Of a stretch of DNA of 64,000 nucleotides, positions 45,454 through 54,656 are shown one piece after another; the stretch's first letter is position 1; each line of letters starts with the position of its first letter. The DNA comes from an uncultured Bacteroidota bacterium. Lineage in GTDB: Bacteria; Bacteroidota; Bacteroidia; 2-12-FULL-35-15. A model generated the notes under the pieces. That model saw nothing but the letters and a program-made list of their open reading frames with translations, had not been told where the DNA came from and did no database searches. The stretch covers positions 1 to 64,000 of the forward strand of contig CAINDA010000056.1 in NCBI GenBank assembly GCA_903847205.1, in the 5' to 3' direction. Position numbers and translations under genes: made by a program.

Positions 45454-48400
45454 TTAATATTCCTCCAATAATTTCTTTTTAAGAATAGTATAATTTTCAG
45501 CAAGCAAATGTTTTACAACAATGAACTTTTCAAAGGTATCTTCCTTTTTTTCATCTATTGAAATATTTTTTTGGATATAGCTCAAATAATAATTTAAACT
45601 TGACAAGCCCACAACTGACATAGAAGATTTCAATTTATGAGCTAAATTTTCAATAAGAGAAATGTTGGATTCCTCGAATGCACGACCTAAAGCATTAATA
45701 TCAATAGGCACCTGTTTAATAAAAAGTTCGATCATTTTTTTTTCAAAAACTTTATCGCCTCCAGAAAGTTCATTTAAATAAGTTAAGTTTATTGAATTCC
45801 CATCTGATGCCGGAAGTTTTTTTTCATTTAATTTCCCTTGAATTATAAAATCACCATTATGTTCTGATAAATTGCTGCATATTTTGAAATACAAATCATC
45901 CTGATCAAATGGCTTACCTATATAATCATTCATACCTATCTGCAGACATTTTTCTTTTTCACCCATTAATGAATGTGCCGTCATTGCAATAATCGGAATT
46001 TGGAGATGCAGCTCGTGCCTGATTGCTAAAACAGCCTGATATCCATCCATTTCAGGCATCTGCAGATCCATCAGTACTAAGTCAAATTTTTCATTTCTCA
46101 ATTTCTCAACACCGATTTTTCCATTTTCAGCAATCTCAATTTCAAAACCAAATTTTGTTACAACTTTTCTTGCTAATTCCTGGTTCAAAAGATTATCCTC
46201 ACATAATAATATTTTTACACTGCCTGATGGTTTCTTTGGAGTTAAAATGTTTTTGACAGGCTTTACTTCCTGCTTGTCAATTTTTTTATAAATCAATTCA
46301 AATGAAAATTCAGAACCTTTTCCTTCTTCGCTTTTTAAATTCATTTCCCCGCCTTGCAATTCAACAAGATTTTTTGCAATGCTTAATCCTAAACCTGTAC
46401 CTCCGAATTTCCGGGTTGTTTCGGTGTTTGCCTGAGAAAATCTTTCAAAAACAAAGTCAACTTTATCTGGTGCAATACCAATACCCGAATCTTTAACAAC
46501 AAATTTCAGTTTATAACTTAATGCATCTTCCGCAATCTTTTTAACAGAAACAGTAACATTGCCGACAGAAGTAAATTTAATTGCATTTCCGATAAGGTTG
46601 ACCAAAATTTGGTTTAACCTTACGCTGTCACCGCAGACAATATCGGGTAATGATGCATCTAGAAAAAAATTATAGTCGAGTGATTTTTCGTCAGCCCTTA
46701 CCTTTAAGAGATTATAAATGCTATTCAAAGTCTCCTTCAAACTAAATGGGACCGATTCAAACGTAATTTTTCCTGATTCTATTTTTGAAAAATCAAGGAT
46801 GTCATTAATAATTGATAAGAGGTTTCTGCCCGCTGTTTTAACAAAACTCACATATTCCTTTTGACTTTCATCTAAATTGCTTTGAGTCAGCAATTCAGTA
46901 AATCCGATAATTGCGTTCATCGGTGTGCGGATTTCGTGACTCATATTTGCCAAAAAACTATTTTTAGCAATAACTGCCTGCTCTGCCTTTTCTATTGCAT
47001 GAATGATTGCTTCCTTTGCCCTTTTACTTTCGCTGATATCCTTGGCTATCCCCAAATAACCAACTATTTCATTTGCTGAACTGCGCAGTGTTGTTACTGA
47101 TAATTCAACAGGTATTTTTGTTCCGTTTTTACGAATGTAAGTCCATTCATTAACATCACTGATATTTCCCAGCCGTGATTTAATCAAAAAAACATCAACG
47201 CCAGGCATAACCTTTATATTCAATTCTTCAGTTAACACCTTAGCTCTTTCCTGGATCTCCGTTTTATCATGTATTATCTCAGGAGTAATACCCAGCATTT
47301 CTTCGGCTTTGTAGCCGAGCATTTTCTCTGCTCCTTTATTAAATGAATTTATTATTCCATTTTCAGAAGTTGAAATAATTGAGTAGTCCGTACCATCAAG
47401 TATGATGTTTTGAAATTCAGCTAATCTGGCATTCTGTTCCTCTAATTTCTTACGCTGATCGATGTCATTAAGTGATGAGAGAATTAATGAATTGCCATCA
47501 ATTTCAATAATTTCCAAAGAAGTAAGTATCCATAATTTCCCCCCATTTTTTTTAGTTACTATTCCTTCAGCCGATCTCACAAAACCCTGCTTTTTCATTA
47601 ATGAAACAACTTTCTCCCGCTCTTCGGCAGGCGCAAGGTTTAATTCAACAGATGTTTTGCCGATTACTTCCCCTTTTGTGAAGCCGAAGGTTTCGCAAAA
47701 CGTTTCATTGGCGTATTCAATCTTTGATGTTTTCAAATTTGAGATAACCATGCTTATTGGGTTTTTATCAAATATTTTGAAAAACCGATTATTTGTTTCT
47801 TTTAATTCCTTTTCTAATAAAATTCTTTCTGTAATGTCAACAGCAGTTCCTATAATAAAACTGAATCCATCCGGCTGAGTAGATAATACATTATTAAACA
47901 TCCATGTTCTTAACGTTCCATTTTTATGGATGATTTTCATGAGGCCTTTTGAGAATCCGGTCTTTTCAATTTCATCCAAATAACTTTGAAATAAACCTTT
48001 GGTTTCGTGTGGAATCAGATCAAAGAGATTTTTATTCGATAGATCTTCAATTGAATACCCTATTGATGAAGCAGCTGCAGGATTTATAGAAAGAATATTA
48101 CCCTTTAAATCATGCGTACACATTAAGCCCTGCGAATTTTCGAAAAACCCCCGGTGCTTTTCTTCACTTAATAAAAGTGACTTTTCCCATTTTTTTCTCT
48201 CAGAGTTATTTCTGCCAATTGCATAAAATTCGCCCGTAATATTATCAGGATTAGCAACCCATCTTATTGACAAAAAACAACCGCTTTTTGTTGTAAAACG
48301 ATTTTCAAAACCCACTGTTTTAATACCTTTGCCAAGTTTTTCAATTTCACTTTTTGTAATTGAAATATCATCGGGATGAATAAAATCGAAAAATGGTTTA

Positions 48401-49032
48401 GCGAGCAATTCTTCCGAAGTCCAGCCCAAAGTTGAAGTGAAAGAAGGGTTCACTTTTTTAAAGTAGCCGTCAATGCCGGCAACACATATCATATCAATTG
48501 AAAGATTGAATAATTTCTCCAATTTATTCTTTTCGAAATTCTTGTTCCGATATACAATCTGTGAAACTACCTCTTTTGCCAAAAGAGATAAAGATTGCTG
48601 CTGTTCTACATTTAATTTATTTACTTTCCTGTCAATTACGCAAAGGGTGCCCAGTGCGTGACCATCAGGATCAATCAAAGGATACCCCGCATAAAACCTT
48701 ATATTGGGCTGGTCGGTTACTAAAGGATTATTACAAAAGCGTTCGTCAGATGCTGCATCTTCAATTTCAAAAAGCGAATCACCTGTAATAGCGTATTGGC
48801 AAAAAGAAATATCTCTGGGTGTTTGAGGTACATCCAAGCCGACTCTGGATTTGAACCATTGCCTGTCTTTATCAATAAGGCTGATTAATGCAATTGGCAC
48901 ACCGCAGATTATTGATGCCAATTTTGTAAGACGATCAAATTCTTCTTCAGAAACGCTGTCAAGGATATTATAATTAGATAATGCTTCTAAGCGTTCTGCT
49001 TCATTTTTGGGGATGGGCAATTTTTTATTCAT
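45454..49032 (-). CDS. Hybrid sensor histidine kinase (GAF-PASx4-HisKA-HATPase-REC-Hpt)
   Basis: The 1192-aa protein is soluble, with no membrane helix. In order: GAF (about 20-165), four PAS/PAC modules (about 170-665; e.g. GIDGYFKKVNPSFTSTLGW), HisKA with phospho-His H699 (NMSHEIRTPMNAI), HATPase with NLIGNAIKFT (about 815) and GTGLGLSIAKNLVELQGG, REC with Asp989 (LVLMDLQMPEMDG) and a C-terminal Hpt with His1132 (LAHKLKSSMSVVG). It can therefore run an entire internal phosphorelay to Hpt and then to the adjacent CheY-like protein (45004-45372). PAS/GAF inputs suggest cytosolic redox, light or ligand sensing. Neither member binds DNA, so control of the polymer module is probably post-translational. 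Confidence 0.93.
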   Translation of the reverse strand: MNKKLPIPKNEAERLEALSNYNILDSVSEEEFDRLTKLASIICGVPIALISLIDKDRQWFKSRVGLDVPQTPRDISFCQYAITGDSLFEIEDAASDERFCNNPLVTDQPNIRFYAGYPLIDPDGHALGTLCVIDRKVNKLNVEQQQSLSLLAKEVVSQIVYRNKNFEKNKLEKLFNLSIDMICVAGIDGYFKKVNPSFTSTLGWTSEELLAKPFFDFIHPDDISITKSEIEKLGKGIKTVGFENRFTTKSGCFLSIRWVANPDNITGEFYAIGRNNSERKKWEKSLLLSEEKHRGFFENSQGLMCTHDLKGNILSINPAAASSIGYSIEDLSNKNLFDLIPHETKGLFQSYLDEIEKTGFSKGLMKIIHKNGTLRTWMFNNVLSTQPDGFSFIIGTAVDITERILLEKELKETNNRFFKIFDKNPISMVISNLKTSKIEYANETFCETFGFTKGEVIGKTSVELNLAPAEEREKVVSLMKKQGFVRSAEGIVTKKNGGKLWILTSLEIIEIDGNSLILSSLNDIDQRKKLEEQNARLAEFQNIILDGTDYSIISTSENGIINSFNKGAEKMLGYKAEEMLGITPEIIHDKTEIQERAKVLTEELNIKVMPGVDVFLIKSRLGNISDVNEWTYIRKNGTKIPVELSVTTLRSSANEIVGYLGIAKDISESKRAKEAIIHAIEKAEQAVIAKNSFLANMSHEIRTPMNAIIGFTELLTQSNLDESQKEYVSFVKTAGRNLLSIINDILDFSKIESGKITFESVPFSLKETLNSIYNLLKVRADEKSLDYNFFLDASLPDIVCGDSVRLNQILVNLIGNAIKFTSVGNVTVSVKKIAEDALSYKLKFVVKDSGIGIAPDKVDFVFERFSQANTETTRKFGGTGLGLSIAKNLVELQGGEMNLKSEEGKGSEFSFELIYKKIDKQEVKPVKNILTPKKPSGSVKILLCEDNLLNQELARKVVTKFGFEIEIAENGKIGVEKLRNEKFDLVLMDLQMPEMDGYQAVLAIRHELHLQIPIIAMTAHSLMGEKEKCLQIGMNDYIGKPFDQDDLYFKICSNLSEHNGDFIIQGKLNEKKLPASDGNSINLTYLNELSGGDKVFEKKMIELFIKQVPIDINALGRAFEESNISLIENLAHKLKSSMSVVGLSSLNYYLSYIQKNISIDEKKEDTFEKFIVVKHLLAENYTILKKKLLEEY

Positions 49033-49344
49033 AAAAAAAATTATGATTTGACGTTTGTTAGTTTATTCCTAAATCATAAAGCGAAAAACTTAATGAATCC
49101 GCCTTTTTTGAGGCAGGACTTTCTCCTTCTATTCAACACTGATTACTTTGAATTTTTCCACGCTTAAAGGTAATTATTCATTGTGAATATTTCATTTTTT
49201 ATTCACTCAAAATACTACTTTTTAACTGTAAAAAAAGTCCGCTGAAAGCGGCAAACAAAATAAAGGAAATAAAAAAGACTGCAGAAAAAAGGCCGTTTTC
49301 AATCCTTATTAATGCAATCTTACTGTTAATGGAAACATAGAGGA
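49033..49344. other. Spacer upstream of hybrid kinase
   Basis: About 310 bp between the kinase start and the methyltransferase stop, both on the minus strand. It is AT-rich, and I see no clear terminator or promoter. A frame at 49199-49417 would encode 72 aa with two hydrophobic stretches, but it starts inside the methyltransferase gene in another frame and has no independent support. Confidence 0.3.
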
Positions 49345-50130
49345 TTATTCCAAAGAAGCTACCGCATACATTGCAGTAACTATAAAATCTCTTAAATAAG
49401 GAATATTTAAAAACCATGGAAGAATCCGGGGTTTTAGTTTGAATTTAACTTCGTAGTTGGGGTTTATGAGGTAATAGGTCTGTTTGTCAATTTTATAATT
49501 ACGGTGAGCAAGAATTTTTTTGAATTGAAATATCGAAAGCCTTGTATCTTTTATTTCCATCAGCGCTTCAATTAAGCTATCCGTTTCGCCAAATGATTTT
49601 AAAATAAAGCGGTACATGAACTTCGGCAGAATATGAAACCAGGGCAGGGTGCTTAAAAATTTATTAGTACACATCTGCTGATGTCCTCCGAAAGGCATAC
49701 ACCATACCGGGAAAGCAAAGAACACTTTTCCGCCGGGTTTTAAAAATGGTTTTAAATGTTCTAAAAACAAATCCTGATTTGGGATATGTTCAATAGTATC
49801 GCGCATTATGATCAAATCGAATTTCAAATCCGGGTCGTCATTTACATCGTAAATATTTTTATTGATCAGTTTTAAGTTAGCTTTTAAAGGATGGTCCTCA
49901 TAGAATTTTAAACCTTCTGCAATTTTCCAATCCGAAAGATCGATACCAACAACGGTGCAGCCTTTATCCAGGAAGGGTTTTAAGTTGCCTCCTTCGCCGC
50001 AGCCAATTTCAGCAACTTTAAGAGCTGCTGTAACCGGCATCAATTCATTGATATAGGGAATTACATATTTTTCAGTTGTGAAGGCCTGCTCATCAAAATA
50101 TTGTTTCCGGTCGAATTGTCTCGCTTGCAT
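49345..50130 (-). CDS. Class I SAM-dependent methyltransferase
   Basis: The 261-aa protein has motif I VAEIGCGEGGNLKPFL (about 39-54), the acidic post-I strand VVGIDLSDW and motif IV LIIMRDTIEHIPNQDLFL (about 106-123), all standard for small-molecule methyltransferases (Methyltransf_11/23). The C-terminal part (about 190-261) is basic and aromatic. Substrate is unknown. The N-terminal FDRKQYFDEQAFTTEKYVIPYI resembles methyltransferases of glycan and lipid clusters, so it may belong with the polymer module nearby. Confidence 0.85.
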   Translation of the reverse strand: MQARQFDRKQYFDEQAFTTEKYVIPYINELMPVTAALKVAEIGCGEGGNLKPFLDKGCTVVGIDLSDWKIAEGLKFYEDHPLKANLKLINKNIYDVNDDPDLKFDLIIMRDTIEHIPNQDLFLEHLKPFLKPGGKVFFAFPVWCMPFGGHQQMCTNKFLSTLPWFHILPKFMYRFILKSFGETDSLIEALMEIKDTRLSIFQFKKILAHRNYKIDKQTYYLINPNYEVKFKLKPRILPWFLNIPYLRDFIVTAMYAVASLE

Positions 50131-50220
50131 TTGTATGAATATAATTTTTAAAAAGTCTGTTAGAGGGCTGTTAAGCTTGCGCTGCTAAGATATGATTTAT
50201 TGCAATGCATATTTTAAATT

Positions 50221-50778
50221 TCAATATACGAAAGGGATTAAACGTTTTGTCTTGCTGCAATAATCTAAATACTGCCGGCCGAATTGTTCCGTAAGAACCT
50301 TTTCTTCAATGTTCATTCTATGAATAAATGTTGTTAAAACCGCGAGAAAAACTATGGCAAGGCTGAGCCAATTATTTAATGTAAGACCGAACCCTAAAAA
50401 AGAAATTAATGAGCCGGTGTAGGAAGGATGTCTTATGTATTTGTAGAAACCGCTCTGCATCAGCTGATGATCCTTTCGGATAGTAACATCCACTGTAAAA
50501 AATCTTCCTAACTGCTTAACTGCAGCCAGCCGTATAATTATTCCAAGGATAATTATTATTATTCCCATCATTAGAAACCAGTCATTGATAAAGATAGGAA
50601 ACAGGAACATTTTGGAAACGACTATACTGACTGTTAAGGAAACAATAATTGACAGCCAAATATAAAGTTCAGAGTTTTTGTCGGCCGACGGTTTGTCCGA
50701 TTTTCCAGCACGGGTAAGGCGGTTCAGCATTACTTCTGATAAAATCCATACGATACAGACAATGCTAAATAGGTTCAT
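50221..50778 (-). CDS. Isoprenylcysteine carboxyl methyltransferase-like membrane protein
   Basis: The 185-aa protein has four to five membrane helices and the ICMT/PEMT-type signature GFYKYIRHPSYTGSLI (about 109-124), followed by a helix and then the conserved Glu pair and EEKVLTEQFGRQYLDY (about 155-170). Members methylate lipids or small hydrophobic molecules with SAM at the membrane; the natural substrate in bacteria is mostly unknown. It lies alone between the methyltransferase and VOC genes. Confidence 0.88.
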   Translation of the reverse strand: MNLFSIVCIVWILSEVMLNRLTRAGKSDKPSADKNSELYIWLSIIVSLTVSIVVSKMFLFPIFINDWFLMMGIIIIILGIIIRLAAVKQLGRFFTVDVTIRKDHQLMQSGFYKYIRHPSYTGSLISFLGFGLTLNNWLSLAIVFLAVLTTFIHRMNIEEKVLTEQFGRQYLDYCSKTKRLIPFVY

Positions 50779-50830
50779 GGGTTATGTTTTTAAATTATTG
50801 ATAATGTTCGCCACGCAGCCGCCATTACCT

Positions 50831-51238
50831 TTATTTCATTTTACTCATATCCATATAAAGAACATTCCAGCGATGCCCGTCAAGGTCGGAAAAAACACAG
50901 CCATACATAAAACCTGTCATTTCTTTCGGCTTGTGATTACTAACACCGCCAGCCTCAACTGCTATTGCAGCCATTTCGTCAACTTCCTCTTTGCTTTGTG
51001 CATCAAATGAAAGGAGAACTTCAGCTGATTGCTTTGTGTCAGTAATTTCATTGTTTATGAAACTTTTAAAGGTTTGTTCTTCAAAAAGCATACAAACTAC
51101 ATTGCTTTCTCCAAGCAGTAAACAAGCTGCGTTTGGGCTGCTGCGTTCAATGTTAAATTTAAATCCAAGTTTGGTGAAAAACTCTTTTGATTTGTTTATG
51201 TTTTTCACCGGCAGATTAAGCCAAAATTGTTTTGCCAT
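50831..51238 (-). CDS. VOC family (glyoxalase/bleomycin-resistance-like) protein
   Basis: The 135-aa protein opens with FWLNLPVKNINKSKEFFTKL and ends with FSDLDGHRWNVLYMD, both characteristic of the VOC fold with its paired beta-alpha-beta-beta-beta units. Metal-site candidates lie in the second half (FEEQTF near 68-73 and the DGH near 122-124). Many relatives are annotated as PhnB-like or glyoxalase-like. The substrate is unknown. Cytoplasmic. Confidence 0.85.
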   Translation of the reverse strand: MAKQFWLNLPVKNINKSKEFFTKLGFKFNIERSSPNAACLLLGESNVVCMLFEEQTFKSFINNEITDTKQSAEVLLSFDAQSKEEVDEMAAIAVEAGGVSNHKPKEMTGFMYGCVFSDLDGHRWNVLYMDMSKMK

Positions 51239-51313
51239 TTTAATACATTTTAATTATCGTTACCACTTTCACTAAACTAAACAAACTAATCTTATTTATT
51301 TTCATTATTCCTC

Positions 51314-51739
51314 CTATTTATCAACCCACATTGTATCAGTAATTGAAGGCGAATTTTCGCGGTGGGCTTTGAAAACATAATAACTGTTTGTGGATGAAAT
51401 AATTTCTGTTTTTAATGGAATTGCTTTTCTTATTCTTTGAATTGAATCAGGAAAAGGAAAAGTAGTTTCTAAAAGTGTTGTTTCGAATTGGCATTTACCT
51501 GTCCACTTCACCTGTAGTTTTGAATAATAACCGGTATGTTTATCTGTTTCTGTCTGTATGGAATCTGCTCTGTTTATTGAAAAGAAAACATCGCCGTTTT
51601 TTACTTTAAGATGAAATATAAATTTTCCATTTTTAAATTGTTCACAGTCTGCGGTTTCTCTTCTCCCGCAGAAAAAAATGAGAATAACAATCACCAGTGT
51701 GAGAGACAGAAATATTCTATTGAGCGATTTTTTTATCAT
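51314..51739 (-). CDS. Small hypothetical lipoprotein
   Basis: The 141-aa protein has a lipoprotein-like signal peptide ending LIFFC (Cys24). The mature part is beta-rich, with two more Cys in DCEQFKNGKF (Cys32) and WTGKCQFETTL (Cys82), which could form a disulfide. Similar short Bacteroidota lipoproteins exist, with no known function. It sits alone between the VOC gene and a membrane protein gene. Confidence 0.65.
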   Translation of the reverse strand: MIKKSLNRIFLSLTLVIVILIFFCGRRETADCEQFKNGKFIFHLKVKNGDVFFSINRADSIQTETDKHTGYYSKLQVKWTGKCQFETTLLETTFPFPDSIQRIRKAIPLKTEIISSTNSYYVFKAHRENSPSITDTMWVDK

Positions 51740-51979
51740 TGTACGATTAATTAAGCAAAATCAGAAGTCATACCCGGTAATCTATTGCAGGTTATTTTTT
51801 ATTTCAAAAAACATTCAACAATTTGCAAAGCTTTTCATAAGTAAAATAACGGCAAACAATTTTGATTCATATTCTTTTTTGTAAGTCACAATATTTATTC
51901 TTTAAAATCCGATCACATAGTGCAAAGTTCAACCCTAGTGTTAATGAATTTTTGTGCTGTTAAATTTAGGATTATCATC

Positions 51980-52357
51980 CTATGCAGTTATTTTTTTGAT
52001 GATAAAAGCGGCCAAATATGTTTCCAATATACTTAATGGAACTGCAAAGAATAACAGACCGGCAGGAAGTACGCTCATATTCCAAATTACTATCCACATC
52101 AAAACAAAACCTGCAAACCAAGAGAGAAATGTAGTTTGAAGTAATGAAAATTTCTTAGCGATTATGAATATTGCAATGGCAAAACATAAAGACCATAATC
52201 CCCAAACGGCGCCGTTAATAGGTTCAGAAGGAAATACAAGACCAAGTTTTTGATAGTGTCCTATCCAATAGGATTTGAGGATAAATTCATTTCTTACAAA
52301 TTCGGAAATGCTTATCCAAATTGCCGCTAGTAAAATTGGTACAATTGTCTTTTTCAT
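51980..52357 (-). CDS. Four-helix integral membrane protein, function unknown
   Basis: The 125-aa protein has four hydrophobic segments (about 4-20, 48-68, 73-93 and 97-120). It starts MKKTIVPILLAAIWIS and contains a polar FVRNEFILKSYW loop after helix one. The segment LSWFAGFVLMWIVIWNMSVLPAGLL covers helices three and four. I do not recognise a family with certainty. Nothing nearby suggests a function. Confidence 0.6.
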   Translation of the reverse strand: MKKTIVPILLAAIWISISEFVRNEFILKSYWIGHYQKLGLVFPSEPINGAVWGLWSLCFAIAIFIIAKKFSLLQTTFLSWFAGFVLMWIVIWNMSVLPAGLLFFAVPLSILETYLAAFIIKKITA

Positions 52358-52516
52358 TACTGTAATCTAATTGTTTGTTCTTATGTTGTCCGCTCTGTTT
52401 TCAATAATAATGGTGAAGCTGCGAATATAATATTCTTCACGCCATTTTTCAAACTTGATTTTGCAAGCGGGCATTCTGACTAATGAGTAACTTAAGTAAT
52501 AGTATGCAGTTTGATT

Positions 52517-53116
52517 TTATTTCTTTTTTAATGCCCATATATTAAAACCAAAGCCAAATGCTATTTTCAGTTCACTTAATGAGATTGCGGGAGTATCAGA
52601 CAAATGCATTCCATTAACATAAGAGACTTCGAAAAAAAGGTGAGTAAACTTTGATGCATAATAGTTTATTCCCATTGTTACTGATGCCAGAGGATTTATA
52701 GATGGCGGATAGCCTGAAATTCTATATGGATATGGTTCGTTTAAAAGATTCTCCGGCGCTTTTAATTGTGACCAGCTTATGCCCGGCTGCAATCCGATAT
52801 ATGGGTCGAGATGGTTATTTGTTTTTAAATGGTAGAAATACCCAAACAAACAGGCACTGTTTTTAGAAAAAGTATGTTTGGTGTCTGCTCCCGATGTACC
52901 AAGAAAAATGTATAATCCTCCGCGGAAAGAAACATCATTTTCGGCATAATATTCAAGGTTACCGCTTACATACATGTTGGTTGCTTTGTAGGCAGTCGGC
53001 ATACCGAATGCTAAGGTTCCTTTACCGCTGAACAATCCTTCGCCTATAAATCTTTCAGAGTTTTGCGCTGACAAAACTAAAGGCAGGAACAGGATGATTA
53101 TAATTGATTTTTTCAT
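52517..53116 (-). CDS. Outer-membrane beta-barrel protein
   Basis: This protein (199 aa) has a signal peptide (about 1-17, ending LSAQ) and alternating hydrophobic strands typical of an eight-stranded barrel: YVSGNLEYYAENDVSFRGGL, ACLFGYFYHLK, LFFEVSYVNG. It ends in IAFGFGFNIWALKKK. No specific ligand or pore function can be read. It follows another barrel gene at 53123 with a 6-bp gap, so they are probably co-transcribed. Confidence 0.78.
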   Translation of the reverse strand: MKKSIIIILFLPLVLSAQNSERFIGEGLFSGKGTLAFGMPTAYKATNMYVSGNLEYYAENDVSFRGGLYIFLGTSGADTKHTFSKNSACLFGYFYHLKTNNHLDPYIGLQPGISWSQLKAPENLLNEPYPYRISGYPPSINPLASVTMGINYYASKFTHLFFEVSYVNGMHLSDTPAISLSELKIAFGFGFNIWALKKK

Positions 53117-53122
53117 ACCAGA

Positions 53123-53794
53123 TTATTTGTTTTTTCTAAAATCAACAATTACAAAGTTGGCACTAATAGTAAAGAGCAGGTGACCCTCTAAGGCATTTTC
53201 TTTTCCCTGGTGAATCTGCAAATACTTTTGACCATTATTATCCGTTAATATATCAGCATCAATGTCGCTGCCAAAGTGAATCATATATTGAGCGGTGAAT
53301 GAAACATCAAATTTTTCTGTGATATTATAATGTGTGCCAAGTCCTAATTGAGTGGCAAAGCTCCATCTGTCTTTCGATACTTTTAGATATTCATTTTGAC
53401 CAGCATCAAAATACAAATTGGTTTCTATTATGGTGTAGTCGCCGCAGAAGCCGCCTATTACATATGGGGTGAAGCTGTTTTTTCTCCCTGATTGTTTTCC
53501 GGGATATATTATCATTGATTCTCCAATATGAGCATCGTGTCTTTGGCCCAATCCGCCGACATCTGTTGCCATCCAGTCTCCGAACCATTCAGTGTTTAAT
53601 TTTTCGTCCACTCGATAACGGATTTGGCCTCCTGCACCAATACCTAAATAATTTCCGCTTGAACTAAACAAACTGCCTGTGGTTCTTGCACCAAATGAAA
53701 ATTCTCCAGCATGTGTGTTTGTTTCATTTTTTGTTTCCTGCCCGTAAATAATATTGACCGATAGCAGCAGAAGGTAAATAATATTTTTTTTCAT
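53123..53794 (-). CDS. Outer-membrane beta-barrel protein
   Basis: I place the start at the ATG 53794 (MKKNIIYLLLLSVN), which gives a clear signal peptide ending IYGQ. The longer frame to 53863 puts 23 atypical residues in front. The mature protein of about 205 aa has strands such as EFSFGARTTGSLF, YLGIGAGGQIRYRV and GHLLFTISANFVIV with a closing NK-rich end. It is a small barrel, similar in size to and probably co-transcribed with its neighbour at 52517. Confidence 0.75.
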   Translation of the reverse strand: MKKNIIYLLLLSVNIIYGQETKNETNTHAGEFSFGARTTGSLFSSSGNYLGIGAGGQIRYRVDEKLNTEWFGDWMATDVGGLGQRHDAHIGESMIIYPGKQSGRKNSFTPYVIGGFCGDYTIIETNLYFDAGQNEYLKVSKDRWSFATQLGLGTHYNITEKFDVSFTAQYMIHFGSDIDADILTDNNGQKYLQIHQGKENALEGHLLFTISANFVIVDFRKNK

Positions 53795-53962
53795 TTTGCT
53801 GTAAGTATTAGTTCTTATTGATACGTTGATGTTTACGCCTAAGCACCAAACGCCGTTATTCAACTTTTAGTATGTGAAATTCTCATTTCATTTGGTTTAA
53901 ATTTATTTTTCACTGCAGGTGCAATGCTTTGCTTAATACCTTTCGAGAGCGTGATCTATAAC

Positions 53963-54493
53963 TTATTTCAAATTTAATAAAAAATAAATTCTATTGCCGC
54001 CAATTATCTTTTTGTGAGTACTCTGCATAAAATTATTGCTTAGTAAGAGTTTTATTGAACTCTCATTATTCTCATGAGTGTAAGCGTCAATTGTTTTTAA
54101 TTTCATTTTATTAAATCCAAAACCTATAACTTTTACCAAGGCTTCATTCATATATCCCATTCTGTGAAATTTGGGATCAAGCGTATAACCTGTTTCGGCT
54201 TTGTGTTCATCCTTTGAAATATTCCAAAGGCAGATTGTTCCGATAAATGTATTACTGCCTTTTACTGTAATCACCCATAATATAGTTTTTCCAGCTGCTA
54301 TTTCATTTTGCACTCTGTAAATGAATGCCTGCGTGTGTTCAATGGAAGAATGCCGGAAATTTTCAAGGTACGTATTTACTCCGGCATCTGAACGATGAGA
54401 AAAAATGGCTTTGTCATCTGATGTTTCAAGCGGCCTTAAAATCAAACGATCAGTTGTTAGAATTGGGAAAGGAGTGAAATTCGTTTCTATCAT
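53963..54493 (-). CDS. RimJ/RimL-type GNAT acetyltransferase
   Basis: The 176-aa protein has the family opening LTTDRLILRPLETSDD and the GNAT core with GYTLDPKFHRMGYMNEAL (about 115-132, acetyl-CoA loop) and a C-terminal NNESSIKLLLSNNF. It is most like RimJ/RimL enzymes, which acetylate ribosomal or other proteins, and some relatives modify small amines. Target unknown. Confidence 0.88.
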   Translation of the reverse strand: MIETNFTPFPILTTDRLILRPLETSDDKAIFSHRSDAGVNTYLENFRHSSIEHTQAFIYRVQNEIAAGKTILWVITVKGSNTFIGTICLWNISKDEHKAETGYTLDPKFHRMGYMNEALVKVIGFGFNKMKLKTIDAYTHENNESSIKLLLSNNFMQSTHKKIIGGNRIYFLLNLK

Positions 54494-54656
54494 AATCTTT
54501 AATCATTGTTTGAGGAAAGGAAATAAGACAGGCTGGATTGCTGCAGCCAAGCAATCTTTTGCTGCAATTGTTTTATTATTCCGCGGCCATTCGCTTCAGG
54601 AACCCACATAAAGTTATAACCTGGCAAGGCTGAACAGGACACTCAGCCTTACCTTC

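Noticed and set aside
49199-49417. Small membrane protein gene of 72 aa
   Set aside because: Its only Met lies inside the methyltransferase gene in another frame, and I see no family similarity. Hydrophobic shadow frames are common in AT-rich DNA.
53795-53863. Upstream extension of the barrel gene at 53123
   Set aside because: The 23 added residues would bury the signal peptide. The internal Met at 53794 gives a normal export signal.
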